64,000 bases of DNA from Alteripontixanthobacter muriae (GTDB taxonomy: Bacteria; Pseudomonadota; Alphaproteobacteria; Sphingomonadales; Sphingomonadaceae). The notes under the pieces were generated by a model that worked only from the letters and a program-made list of their open reading frames with translations, made no database searches and had not been told where the DNA came from. The stretch lies in the NCBI RefSeq assembly GCF_013336795.1, contig NZ_JAAFZT010000020.1, positions 102,949 through 166,948 of the forward strand. The letters run 5' to 3'. The position numbers were made by a program, and so were the translations under genes. Shown piece by piece: positions 44,652 to 54,978 of this stretch (the stretch's first letter is position 1; each line of letters begins with the position of its first letter).

Positions 44652-46136
44652 ATGCAGACCGGAACCCTGATCTCCCTCGCTCTCTATTTCATCCTGATGA
44701 TCGCCATCGGTCTTTACGCATGGCGCAAATCCACCGCCGACAGCGAAGGCTATCTCCTCGGAGGGCGGAACCTGCATCCTGCCGTGGCGGCGCTGTCCGC
44801 CGGCGCATCGGACATGTCTGGCTGGCTGCTCCTCGGCCTGCCGGGTGCGCTGTATGCGGCGGGGCTGGTCGAGGCCTGGATCGGCATCGGCCTGTTCGTC
44901 GGCGCTTTCGCGAACTGGATCATCGTCGCCCCTCGCTTGCGCCGCCAGACGGAGGATTTCGGCAATGCGCTGACCATTCCGCAATTCCTGGCAAACAAGT
45001 TCCCCGATCGTGCCATCGCCTTGCGGGTGACCAGCGCGATCATCATCGTGCTGTTCTTCACCGTCTATACGGCGGCGGGCCTCGTCGGCGGGGGCAAATT
45101 GTTCGTGACCAGCTTCGCCAATCTGTTCGGCGATACGGGTATGAGCGACTACATGACCGGCATCTGGCTGACGGCCGGCGTGGTGCTCGCCTACACGATG
45201 GTCGGTGGGTTCCTGGCTGTGAGCCTGACCGACTTCGTGCAGGGCTGCATCATGGTTGTCGCGTTGGTGTTGATGCCACTGGTGGTCATGTTCGGGCCCG
45301 GAGGCAGCGCGGGTGAATCGCTCACCACCGTGCAACCCGGCTTTCTCAGCCTGACCGAAGGACTGACGGCAATCGGTTTCCTGTCGGCGGTGACATGGGG
45401 TCTCGGCTATTTCGGTCAGCCGCACATCATCGTGCGCTTCATGGCCGTGCGTAGCGTGGAAGACGTGGCGACCGCGCGCAATATTGGCATGATCTGGATG
45501 GGCGTCGCGCTGATCGGCGCGCTGGGCGTGGGTCTGGCTGGCCGCGCATATGTGCAGCGCAACGGCATAGTGGTCGAAGACCCTGAAACCATTTTTATCG
45601 TACTGGCCGAGCTGCTGTTCAACCCGCTGATCACCGGCTTCCTGCTCGCAGCATTGCTGGCCGCGATCATGAGCACGATTTCCTCGCAATTGCTCGTTTC
45701 GTCGAGTTCGCTGACCGAGGATTTCTATCGCCTGTTCCTGCGCAAGACTGCAAGCGAGAGAGAAATTGTGAACGTGGGCAGGCTGTGCGTTGCGCTGGTG
45801 GCGCTTGCCGCCATTGCCATCGCTGCCGATCCCGAGAGCGAGGTGCTGGGCCTCGTCTCCAATGCCTGGGCCGGATTCGGCGCGGCGTTCGGGCCGCTGA
45901 TTATTCTGGCGCTGACCTGGCCGCGCATGACCGGTTCCGGGGCGCTGGCAGGGCTGATCACTGGCGCGGTGGTGGTGATCGTCTGGATCGCAGCGGGCTG
46001 GAACGCCTCATTCGCAGGCGGCGAAGGCATTTACGAGATCATCCCGGGTTTCATCGCCGCATGGCTCGCCATTGTCGTGGTCAGCCGCATGACCGCAGCT
46101 TCCGCACCGCCCGTCGCGTCACCGGTGCAGCGTTAG
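44652..46136 (+). CDS. putP: Sodium/proline symporter
   Basis: A sodium:solute symporter (SSS) family protein of 494 residues with about 13 helices. It has MQTGTLISLALYFILMIAIGLYAWRKST, the unwound TM1 region SEGYLLGGRNLHPAVAALSAGASDMSGWLLLGLPGALYAAG, GYFGQPHIIVRFMAVRSVEDV and the TM8-9 sodium-site segment LAAIMSTISSQLLVSSSSLTEDFYR, all typical of PutP. ATG 44652 gives the usual N-terminus; ATG 44622 is a longer alternative. It imports proline for carbon or osmoprotection. putA is not in the window. Confidence 0.93.
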   Translation: MQTGTLISLALYFILMIAIGLYAWRKSTADSEGYLLGGRNLHPAVAALSAGASDMSGWLLLGLPGALYAAGLVEAWIGIGLFVGAFANWIIVAPRLRRQTEDFGNALTIPQFLANKFPDRAIALRVTSAIIIVLFFTVYTAAGLVGGGKLFVTSFANLFGDTGMSDYMTGIWLTAGVVLAYTMVGGFLAVSLTDFVQGCIMVVALVLMPLVVMFGPGGSAGESLTTVQPGFLSLTEGLTAIGFLSAVTWGLGYFGQPHIIVRFMAVRSVEDVATARNIGMIWMGVALIGALGVGLAGRAYVQRNGIVVEDPETIFIVLAELLFNPLITGFLLAALLAAIMSTISSQLLVSSSSLTEDFYRLFLRKTASEREIVNVGRLCVALVALAAIAIAADPESEVLGLVSNAWAGFGAAFGPLIILALTWPRMTGSGALAGLITGAVVVIVWIAAGWNASFAGGEGIYEIIPGFIAAWLAIVVVSRMTAASAPPVASPVQR

Positions 46137-46172
46137 AGGAAGGTTCAGGCCCGCCGGGCCAATTGGGAGGTA

Positions 46173-46880
46173 ATGAGGAACTTGCGAAAATCTGCGCCTG
46201 TCATGGCCCTGATCGGCGCGATTGCCCTTTCCGGCTGCTCCCTTCTGCCAGCGGGTCGCAGCGCGCCGGATGACCAGCCGAGCGCTTCATCCGCTACCCG
46301 CGCTCCGCCAGTCGCGCGCGGCCCCGTCGTGCGGAGCCCGGATGCGGCCCGCTGCATCGCCAATCTCGACAATGTCGGCGCGAAGTTCAGCCCCTTGCCC
46401 GATCGCTATTACGGCGCGGGATGTTCGGTTCTGGGCAGCGTGCAACTGAACGCCCTGCAGGGCGATACGAGCGATTTCGGCCTCAGCAACATAGGCCCGA
46501 TTACCTGCCCGCTGGCGGAAGCCACGGCAGGTTGGGCCCGCTACGGTGTCGACCGTGCGGCGCGGCAGATCCTCGGCAGCGGATTGCTGCGGATCGAGAC
46601 TTTCGGCAGCTATTCCTGCCGCAATATCGCCGGTTCGGGCCGCCGTAGTTCCCATTCGAGTGCCGAGGCCGTGGACGTCAGCGCCTTCGTCCTGAAGGAT
46701 GGTCGACGGATCGTCCTGGCAGACGACTGGAACGGCGGCGATCCGCGTCGCCGCCAGTTCCTTCGGATTGTCCAGCAGAGCGCCTGCAAGCGCTTCGGTA
46801 CCGTGCTCGGCCCCGAATACAACGCCGCGCACCGGGATCATTTCCACATCGAGCGCACCGGCGACAGCTTCTGCCGCTGA
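46173..46880 (+). CDS. Extensin-like C-terminal domain lipoprotein
   Basis: A 235-residue protein with lipobox signal (LIGAIALSGC) and a strong Shine-Dalgarno GGGAGG just before ATG 46173. After a Pro/Ala/Arg linker comes the extensin-like domain: CIANLDNVGAKFSPLP, GCSVLGSVQLNAL, ITCPLAEATAGWARYGVDRAARQIL, SYSCRNIAGSGRRSSHSSAEAVDVSAFVLKDGRRI, and HRDHFHIE. The SHSSAEAVDV and DHFHIE elements resemble the zinc ligands of LAS/M15-type peptidases, so a cell-wall role is likely. Several conserved cysteines suggest disulfides. Confidence 0.85.
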   Translation: MRNLRKSAPVMALIGAIALSGCSLLPAGRSAPDDQPSASSATRAPPVARGPVVRSPDAARCIANLDNVGAKFSPLPDRYYGAGCSVLGSVQLNALQGDTSDFGLSNIGPITCPLAEATAGWARYGVDRAARQILGSGLLRIETFGSYSCRNIAGSGRRSSHSSAEAVDVSAFVLKDGRRIVLADDWNGGDPRRRQFLRIVQQSACKRFGTVLGPEYNAAHRDHFHIERTGDSFCR

Positions 46881-46894
46881 CGGAGCGGCGGACA

Positions 46895-47125
46895 TCAGGC
46901 TTCCTGCACATCCTCCAGCTGTGCTTCCAGCCGCAGACGCACCGCGTCGGCCGCGTGGTTCGCGCCCAGCTTGCTCATCATGTTGGCCCGGTGAATTTCG
47001 ACGGTTCGCGGGCTGATATCGAGTTCGCGGGCGATGTTCTTGTTGCTGCTGCCGCGGCTCAGCCAATCCAGCACCTCGCGCTCATGCCCGGACAGTGCCG
47101 ACAATCGCCCGCGCGCCTCGATCAT
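46895..47125 (-). CDS. LuxR/FixJ-type HTH fragment (C-terminal part of a split response regulator)
   Basis: A 76-residue LuxR-type DNA-binding domain: LSALSGHEREVLDWLSRGSSNKNIARELDISPRTVEIHRANMMSKLGANHAADAVRL. It is in the same frame as the receiver ORF upstream, separated only by TAG 47140-47138 and four codons. Read through, the two make a protein of about 206 residues, the size of FixJ. As a separate gene it would start at ATG 47125 with no convincing ribosome site. It may be a mutated gene, a base error, or a deliberate split; FixJ lacking its receiver can be constitutively active. Confidence 0.75.
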   Translation of the reverse strand: MIEARGRLSALSGHEREVLDWLSRGSSNKNIARELDISPRTVEIHRANMMSKLGANHAADAVRLRLEAQLEDVQEA

Positions 47126-47137
47126 CCGGCGACGCGC

Positions 47138-47515
47138 CTAGCCAAAGGCTTCGGCTTCCTCCGTCACATTGATCAAGGTGTTCTCCAGCCTGGCTGGGTC
47201 CAGCGGCAGCGGCAGATAATCGAGCGCACCCGCCTTCATTGCGGTGACAATGGTGGTGACATCGGGCTCCTCTCCCAGCGCCACGATGGGCAGCCATAAC
47301 CCTTGCGTCACCAGATGGGCCAAGATCGCGGGAACGCCGCCTTCGGACCGGTCGTCTTCGACAAGGACAATGCCATTGCGCGGAGGATGGCGCAGCAACT
47401 CCTGCGGATCGGCATAGACCTCGGCGTGATGGCCGAGGGCGAATGCAATGCGGGCGAGTTCGGCCCGCAGGCGACTGGTGGCTGTTACGAAGTGGAGTGT
47501 GGTTCGCTGTGTCAT
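47138..47515 (-). CDS. FixJ-type receiver-like fragment (N-terminal part of a split response regulator)
   Basis: A 125-residue receiver-like domain from ATG 47515 (MTQRTTLHFVTATSRLRAELAR). PIVALGEEPDVTTIVTAMKAGALDYLPLPLDPARLENTL aligns with the C-terminal half of FixJ receivers. The usual phosphoacceptor Asp position reads Glu in GIVLVEDDRSEGG and the conserved Lys before Pro is Leu (LPLPL). It is probably phosphorylation-independent. It ends in TAG 47140-47138, in frame with the HTH fragment downstream. Confidence 0.72.
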   Translation of the reverse strand: MTQRTTLHFVTATSRLRAELARIAFALGHHAEVYADPQELLRHPPRNGIVLVEDDRSEGGVPAILAHLVTQGLWLPIVALGEEPDVTTIVTAMKAGALDYLPLPLDPARLENTLINVTEEAEAFG

Positions 47516-47694
47516 GCCCGCAACTTGCCGCGAGCAGCGGACGGGCGCATTCCGGAGTGCCGCCAATGCGGAGGTTTAGGAAGGGGCATTCCCTTTCAAG
47601 TCGGGCGCGACCGCCTTTGCGGTTTCGTCCATTTTCGATCCAATGGCTCCGCAGATTCGCGTATCGGCACCTAGGCACAGATCCTTACGGCTGA

Positions 47695-48438
47695 TTACTT
47701 GGTGTAAAGGCTGTAATCCGGCAAAGAGTGGAAGGCTGTGCGAAGTGCCTCCCCCCAGCCTGAGGAGATCGCGTCGAAATACGGATCGTCGGCGGAAATA
47801 CGCCGTTCATGCGCCGGTTCGAACCGGTCGCGCCCGATCACCATCAGGTCGAGCGGCAGCCCGACCGACAGATTCGCCTTCAGCGTCGAATCGAAGGACA
47901 CCATCAGCAGTTTGACCGCATCCTCGAAGCTCATGTCGCGCTCATACGCGCGCAGGATGATTGGTCGCCCGTATTTCGTCTCGCCGATCTGGAAGAAGGG
48001 CGTGTCGAAGCTGGCCTCGATGAAATTACCTTCGGGATAAATCATGAACAGGCGCGGTTCCATGCCTGCGATCTGCCCGGCCAGGATGATCGAGGCGGTG
48101 AAACGCCCCTTGCCCCGTGCGCCGTTCGCCTCCTGCCGATCCTCGATGGTTTCGCGCAGCAGATGCCCGATCTCCGTCGCGACGTTGAACATGGTGGGCG
48201 CATCGAGCAGCGAATTTTTGCGCTCCTCAGGGGTCTTGGTGCGTTCCTCCAGCTGGCTGATCACGGCCTGTGTCGTGGCCAGATTGCCCGCCGTCATCAC
48301 GGCCAGCACCCGTTCGCCCGGCACCGACCAGTGGAACATCTTGCGGAATACGGAAATATTGTCGACGCCCGAATTGGTCCTCGTGTCGCTCATCAGAACA
48401 AGACCTTTATCGAGCACCATGCCCACGCAATATGTCAT
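47695..48438 (-). CDS. Anbu / proteasome-type peptidase
   Basis: A 247-residue Ntn-hydrolase of the Anbu (bacterial proteasome-like) family. After Met removal Thr becomes residue 1 (MTYCVGMVLDKGLVLMSDTR). Mature Asp17 in SDTRTNSG and Lys32 in FRKMF complete the proteasome triad, with no propeptide. Internal strands GERVLAVMTAGNLATTQAVI and FTASIILAGQIAGMEPRLFMIYPEGNFIEAS fit the fold. It is the last gene in the order ATP-grasp, alpha-E, transglutaminase, Anbu. Anbu forms large assemblies in other species; I know of no agreed substrate. Confidence 0.93.
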   Translation of the reverse strand: MTYCVGMVLDKGLVLMSDTRTNSGVDNISVFRKMFHWSVPGERVLAVMTAGNLATTQAVISQLEERTKTPEERKNSLLDAPTMFNVATEIGHLLRETIEDRQEANGARGKGRFTASIILAGQIAGMEPRLFMIYPEGNFIEASFDTPFFQIGETKYGRPIILRAYERDMSFEDAVKLLMVSFDSTLKANLSVGLPLDLMVIGRDRFEPAHERRISADDPYFDAISSGWGEALRTAFHSLPDYSLYTK

Positions 48439-48493
48439 ACAAATCCTTCTGGCCGCGCGATCAGTCGTCTGCCGGCGCGATTAGACCGACGGC

Positions 48494-49312
48494 CTATTGT
48501 TGTTCGTTCTGCTGCTGTTCGACAGCGACATCGACATGCAGTTCCTGCGTGTTCGTGCCGAAGGTGATGCCCGTGATTGGTGCCGCATCGCGGTAATCGC
48601 GCCCCGTCGCCACACGCACATAGCGGGGATCGGGGCTGATTCCGTTGGAAATATCGAAGCCCACCCAGCCAAGCCCTTCGACATGCGCCTCTGCCCAGGC
48701 ATGGGTCGCTTCCTGGTCGATACGGTCGTTCATCATCAGATAGCCGCTGACGTAGCGGGCCGGAATGTCGTGCATCCGTGCCGCGCCGATGAAAATCTGG
48801 GCGTGATCCTGGCAGACGCCGTGGCCGAGTTGAACCGCTTCTTCCGCCGTGGTTTCGACGCCGGTCTGCCCGGTGGTGTAGGTCACGCGTTCGCGGATGC
48901 GTTCGGACAGGGCGTGCAGGAAGTCGAGCTTCTCATCATCGTCGCGGCGCAGATCGCGGATCATGTCGGTAACACGCGCGCCGGGCCGGGTCAGCGGCGT
49001 CTGCGCCAGGAAGCTCCACAAGGGCAGGTGACCGGAATGCCGCCCGATCACGCCCGCATTGTCATGGGTGTCGACCCGGCCTTCGCATTCGATGACGACC
49101 TCGCGCGCGCCTTCCTCCACAGCGACCAGCGTCACGTGGTTGAAATGCTGATCGTCATATTCCAGCTCGGGGTGGGCATTCTGATAGCGCATGTCCCATG
49201 ACAATATCTTCTGCCCCTGCGTTTCTTTCGGGGTCAGCCGCAGGCGCTGCAGCGCGTGGACAACCGGCTCCGTGAAGACGTAGCGGGTGGTATGGCGGAT
49301 CGACAGGCGCAT
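48494..49312 (-). CDS. Transglutaminase-like cysteine protease family protein
   Basis: A 272-residue protein with the N-terminal bacterial transglutaminase beta-domain (MRLSIRHTTRYVFTEPVVHALQRLRLTPKETQGQ) and the papain-like core: Cys167 in GHGVCQDHAQIFIGAARMHDIPARYVSGY, His204 in THAWAEAHV, Asp220 in GFDISNG. The start overlaps the alpha-E stop by one base (TGATG), showing coupling. In this gene set it probably cleaves or cross-links a peptide or isopeptide made by the ATP-grasp enzyme; that is inference from context. Confidence 0.92.
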   Translation of the reverse strand: MRLSIRHTTRYVFTEPVVHALQRLRLTPKETQGQKILSWDMRYQNAHPELEYDDQHFNHVTLVAVEEGAREVVIECEGRVDTHDNAGVIGRHSGHLPLWSFLAQTPLTRPGARVTDMIRDLRRDDDEKLDFLHALSERIRERVTYTTGQTGVETTAEEAVQLGHGVCQDHAQIFIGAARMHDIPARYVSGYLMMNDRIDQEATHAWAEAHVEGLGWVGFDISNGISPDPRYVRVATGRDYRDAAPITGITFGTNTQELHVDVAVEQQQNEQQ

Positions 49313-50256
49313 CAGCGGAGGAACCTGTAGTCTTCGGCAATCGCGGCGGCGATGCCTGCATTGCTCGCCATGAATTCGAGCAGGAACTGGTGAAGGCCCA
49401 TGTCGAAAATCTCCTCGATGGTGAGCGATGACAATTGCGTGTCGGCCTGCCGCATCAATTCGTTGCTACGCCCTTCGCGTCCATGAATACGGGCAAGAGC
49501 GGCGAGATTCTGGCGCAACGCGGACTGGCAGAAAGCGAGGCTGCGGGGGAATCGGTCATCGAGCACCAGGAATTCGACGATGCCACGCGCATCGATATTG
49601 CCAGCATTGATCCAGCGATAGGCCCGGTCGCCGGAAACCGATCGCAGAACGGTATCCCATTGTCCCGTGTCGAGGCTGGAGCCAACGTAGGACAGCGAGG
49701 GCAGCAACAGGTAATATTTGATGTCCAGAATGCGCGAGGTGCTGTCGAAACGTTCGATGAAAGTTCCGGCACGGGCGAAATGGAAGCTTTCATCGCGCAG
49801 CATCGACCCGGTCATCGCGCCATGCGCCAGCGTTCCGGCCCGGCGGACCATCGCGATGGCCTCGCCCACATGGTTCTGCCCGACGGGGCGCGACAGCAGG
49901 TCGCGGATGTCCATCCAGCTTTCGTTGATCGCCTCCCATACCTCGCCGCTGATGGCGTTGCGGGCAAGGCGCGCGTTGGTGCGGATGCGGTCGAACATCT
50001 CGGTCACGCTGGCGGGATTGTCGCGGTCGCGCAGGATGAAGTTCCAGGCCTGCACACCGGTATAGGTGCCGTGCTTCGCTTCATAACCGCTCTTCTGCCC
50101 GGCAGTGGAGATGACGGAGCGCCATTCCTCCTCTGCCGTCACCGAATCGCGGGTCAGCGCCATGCGCAGGCCGGCATCGAGCAGGCGCGCTGTATTCTCT
50201 ACCCGTTCGAGGTAGCGGAACATCCAGAACAGGCCATTGGCTGTGCGTCCAAGCAT
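49312..50256 (-). CDS. Alpha-E domain-containing protein
   Basis: A 314-residue all-helical protein with the alpha-E N-terminus MLGRTANGLFWMFRYLERVENTARLLDAGLRMAL and many conserved Glu/Arg, including NARLARNAISGEVWEAINESW and FARAGTFIERFDSTSRILDIKYY. Alpha-E proteins occur almost only with circularly permuted ATP-grasp and transglutaminase genes and have no established activity. It lies 58 nt downstream of the ATP-grasp gene and is coupled to the transglutaminase. Confidence 0.92.
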   Translation of the reverse strand: MLGRTANGLFWMFRYLERVENTARLLDAGLRMALTRDSVTAEEEWRSVISTAGQKSGYEAKHGTYTGVQAWNFILRDRDNPASVTEMFDRIRTNARLARNAISGEVWEAINESWMDIRDLLSRPVGQNHVGEAIAMVRRAGTLAHGAMTGSMLRDESFHFARAGTFIERFDSTSRILDIKYYLLLPSLSYVGSSLDTGQWDTVLRSVSGDRAYRWINAGNIDARGIVEFLVLDDRFPRSLAFCQSALRQNLAALARIHGREGRSNELMRQADTQLSSLTIEEIFDMGLHQFLLEFMASNAGIAAAIAEDYRFLR

Positions 50257-50314
50257 CAGGAGAGACCCTCCTGCTTTGCGGCGCCATAGGACGAATGCAT
50301 GTCTTGCAGCACGA

Positions 50315-51742
50315 TCATTCCTTCAGCACCCAGGTATCCTTGGTGCCGCCGCCCTGGCTGGAATTGACCACCAGCGACCCCTTTTTCATCGCCACGCGGG
50401 TCAATCCCCCTGGCGTGATGTCGATCTTGTCTGGCGAAACCAGGACGAAGGGCCGCAGATCGACATGGCGGGGCGCGAGGCCGGACTTGGTGAAGACCGG
50501 GCAGGTCGAAAGCGCCAGCGTCGGCTGGGCAATGTAATTCTCCGGCTTTGCCTCGATCTTCTTCCGGAAATCCGCCACTTCCTTGCGGGTGGAGGTCGGG
50601 CCGATCAGCATCCCGTAGCCGCCCGAACCATGCACTTCCTTCACCACCAGTTCGGACAGATTGTCGAGCACATAGGCGAGGCTGTCCTTCTCGCTGCAGC
50701 GCCATGTCTGCACGTTCGGCAGCAAGGGCTTTTCACCAGTGTAGAATTCGACGATTTCCGGCATGAAGGAATAGATCGCCTTGTCGTCGCAGACCCCGGT
50801 CCCGGGTGCGTTGGCGATTGTCACATTCCCTGCGCGGTAGACATCCATGATGCCCGGTACGCCGAGTACGCTGCTGGAATTGAAGGTCAGCGGGTCGAGG
50901 AATTCGTCATCTACCCGGCGGTAGATCACATCGACCGTGCGATAGCCGCTGGTCGTGCGCATCTTCACCTTGCCGTCCACGACGCGCAGGTCCGTTCCCT
51001 CGACCAGTTCAGCGCCCATCTGGTCGGCGAGGAAGGCGTGTTCGAAATAGGCGCTGTTGTAGATGCCGGGTGTCAGCACCGCGACGACCGGCTTTCCCCT
51101 GGTGCCCGGCGGCGCGCAGGCGGCGAGGCTTTTGGCCAGGCGGCGGGGATAGTCCGAGACGGTTTCGACCGGCACACGGGTGAACAATTCGGGGAACATC
51201 GCCATCATGGTTTCGCGGTTCTCCAGCATGTAGGACACGCCGGAAGGTGTGCGGGCATTGTCTTCCAGCACGAAGAATTCGTCCGGGCCGGTTCGTACCA
51301 GATCGATGCCGACGATATGCGTGTAGATGCCGCCGGGCGGCGTGAAGCCGACCATGTTCGGCAGCCACGCTTCGTTGCCCCGGAAGAGCCGTTCGGGCAC
51401 GCGGCCTGCCCGGATGATCTCCTGCCGGTGGTAGAGATCGTGCATGAAGGCGTTCAGCGCCTTGACCCGCTGTTCGATACCGCGGGTAACCCGGCGCCAT
51501 TCGCCGCCATCGATGATGCGCGGCACCATGTCGAAGGGGATCAGCCGTTCCTCGGCCTCGTCCTCGCCATAGACGTTGAAGGTAATGCCAGTACGGCGGA
51601 AGTTCTTTTCCGCTTCCGAATTCTTGCGGTGCAGGAGCCGGGTCTCCTGTTCGTCGAACCAGTTGCAATAGCCTTCGTAAGCCGGGCGGACAGCGCCCTG
51701 TGCCGTCCGCATCTCGTCGAAATTCGCTGCTGGTTCGCTCAT
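50315..51742 (-). CDS. Circularly permuted type 2 ATP-grasp protein
   Basis: A 475-residue protein from ATG 51742 (MSEPAANFDEM). The ATP-grasp elements occur in permuted order: FFVLEDNARTPSGVSYMLENRE (Glu/Asn/Arg metal site) precedes SELVVKEVHGSGGYGMLIGPTSTRKE (nucleotide-binding Lys and Gly-rich loop). It ends with HVDLRPFVLVSPDKIDITPGGLTRVAMKKGSLVVNSSQGGGTKDTWVL. Such enzymes are predicted to form peptide or amide bonds through acyl-phosphates. It is the first gene of the cassette, probably supplying the product handled by transglutaminase and Anbu. Confidence 0.93.
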   Translation of the reverse strand: MSEPAANFDEMRTAQGAVRPAYEGYCNWFDEQETRLLHRKNSEAEKNFRRTGITFNVYGEDEAEERLIPFDMVPRIIDGGEWRRVTRGIEQRVKALNAFMHDLYHRQEIIRAGRVPERLFRGNEAWLPNMVGFTPPGGIYTHIVGIDLVRTGPDEFFVLEDNARTPSGVSYMLENRETMMAMFPELFTRVPVETVSDYPRRLAKSLAACAPPGTRGKPVVAVLTPGIYNSAYFEHAFLADQMGAELVEGTDLRVVDGKVKMRTTSGYRTVDVIYRRVDDEFLDPLTFNSSSVLGVPGIMDVYRAGNVTIANAPGTGVCDDKAIYSFMPEIVEFYTGEKPLLPNVQTWRCSEKDSLAYVLDNLSELVVKEVHGSGGYGMLIGPTSTRKEVADFRKKIEAKPENYIAQPTLALSTCPVFTKSGLAPRHVDLRPFVLVSPDKIDITPGGLTRVAMKKGSLVVNSSQGGGTKDTWVLKE

Positions 51743-51854
51743 GAATCTCCGCTCGGTATCCCTGTTACTGCACGGCGGCGACCTGTTGGCCTGACGCATT
51801 CACCGGGCTGGAAAGTGCGCCGCCGTTCGACGTGCGCTTCAGGAATAGAAGGTT

Positions 51855-52655
51855 TCAGAGCGTCTCAAGTTCCCGCAGCACCGTCCGGATGGCCTCGCCG
51901 GAATAGGTAAATCCCATGTGGGTGCAGGTCAAAGCCACCGCCCGGTCGCGCTCACCGTCGAGGCCTGCAGCGCTCTCCACGGCGACGATCCCGTCGTTCG
52001 GGCTGAACAGGGCGACGGTCGGCACAGGCGGCTTCTCCGCAGGCACGGTATCGATGGGCGGGCTGTCGACGCGGTGGCCTGTGACCATCTGATAGGCTCG
52101 CCAGGCATTGTTCGCGCGCGGACTTCCCGAAAAAGGGCTGCCCATCGTGATGACCTTGGCGACCTTGTCGGGGTGGCGCTTCGCCAGCTCGCGGGCGAAA
52201 ATGCCGCCGAGGCTCCATCCGACGAGGAACACCTTCCCCTGCCCGCGCTCGTGCAGATCGACGAGGCGCTCTTCCAGCTTCTCGAAGCGTTCGGGTGCGA
52301 AGCCCATGTTGAAGCCCTGCCCCCATCGTTTTACCGTGTGGCCTGCCCGCTCAAGATGCTGGGCCATGTAGCGCATGCGCAATGGGTGAGCGCCGAAGCC
52401 GGGAAGCAGCATCACCATGCGCGGATGCGTGGCGCGGCGGACCTCGACATTGCGGATCAGGCGCCGCGCCGGTTCGAGAAAATGGCCGAGTTCGCGGAGC
52501 ATCTTGCTCAAGGGAGGGCTGGGCGCGTCGTCCTCCACAACTTCGCGGGCGAGCCTGATGCGATGAGCAACCGAGATGTAACGTTCCTTCGGCCCTGCTC
52601 CGCTTTCGTCGGAGGTCTGCCGCTCGTCGGTTTGAGAGGGATCGGTCACATCCAC
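51855..52655 (-). CDS. Alpha/beta hydrolase
   Basis: A 266-residue alpha/beta-fold protein. It has MVMLLPGFGAHPLRMRYMAQHLERAGHTVKRWGQGFNMG, nucleophile elbow VGWSLGGIFARELAKRHP (Ser in GWSLGG), VITMGSPFSG, Asp region LFSPNDGIVAVES and a final His in CTHMGF. It is lipase-like. No ATG fits; GTG 52655 or GTG 52649 is the start. It lies 112 nt upstream of the ATP-grasp gene on the same strand, so it may be transcribed with that set, but a link is not established. Confidence 0.8.
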   Translation of the reverse strand: MDVTDPSQTDERQTSDESGAGPKERYISVAHRIRLAREVVEDDAPSPPLSKMLRELGHFLEPARRLIRNVEVRRATHPRMVMLLPGFGAHPLRMRYMAQHLERAGHTVKRWGQGFNMGFAPERFEKLEERLVDLHERGQGKVFLVGWSLGGIFARELAKRHPDKVAKVITMGSPFSGSPRANNAWRAYQMVTGHRVDSPPIDTVPAEKPPVPTVALFSPNDGIVAVESAAGLDGERDRAVALTCTHMGFTYSGEAIRTVLRELETL

Positions 52656-52740
52656 ATGGCTCTATCACCCAGCCGCTTCTGATTGACAAGCGACTTGACA
52701 CCGGTTGCCAGCTTGAGCGTCGAACCCCATATTCGCGCCC

Positions 52741-54918
<2,178 letters not shown>

Positions 54919-54978
54919 ACCGGGCAAAAGGATCTGGCAGGGGTTCAACCTGCACTCGCTCGCTGGCATAGGGCCTGC

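Noticed and set aside
44355..45689. A 444-codon His/Gln-rich minus-strand frame
   Set aside because: It is the shadow of putP; its composition is that of an antisense translation.
50237..51910. A 557-codon plus-strand open frame
   Set aside because: It is the mirror of the ATP-grasp and alpha-E genes, whose protein motifs are unambiguous.
52656..52740. A possible SOS box or paired TTGACA promoter before uvrB
   Set aside because: TTGACA occurs at 52683 and 52695 but no -10 at 16-18 nt is convincing, and no GTTC-N7-GTTC or GAAC-N7-GAAC element is present.
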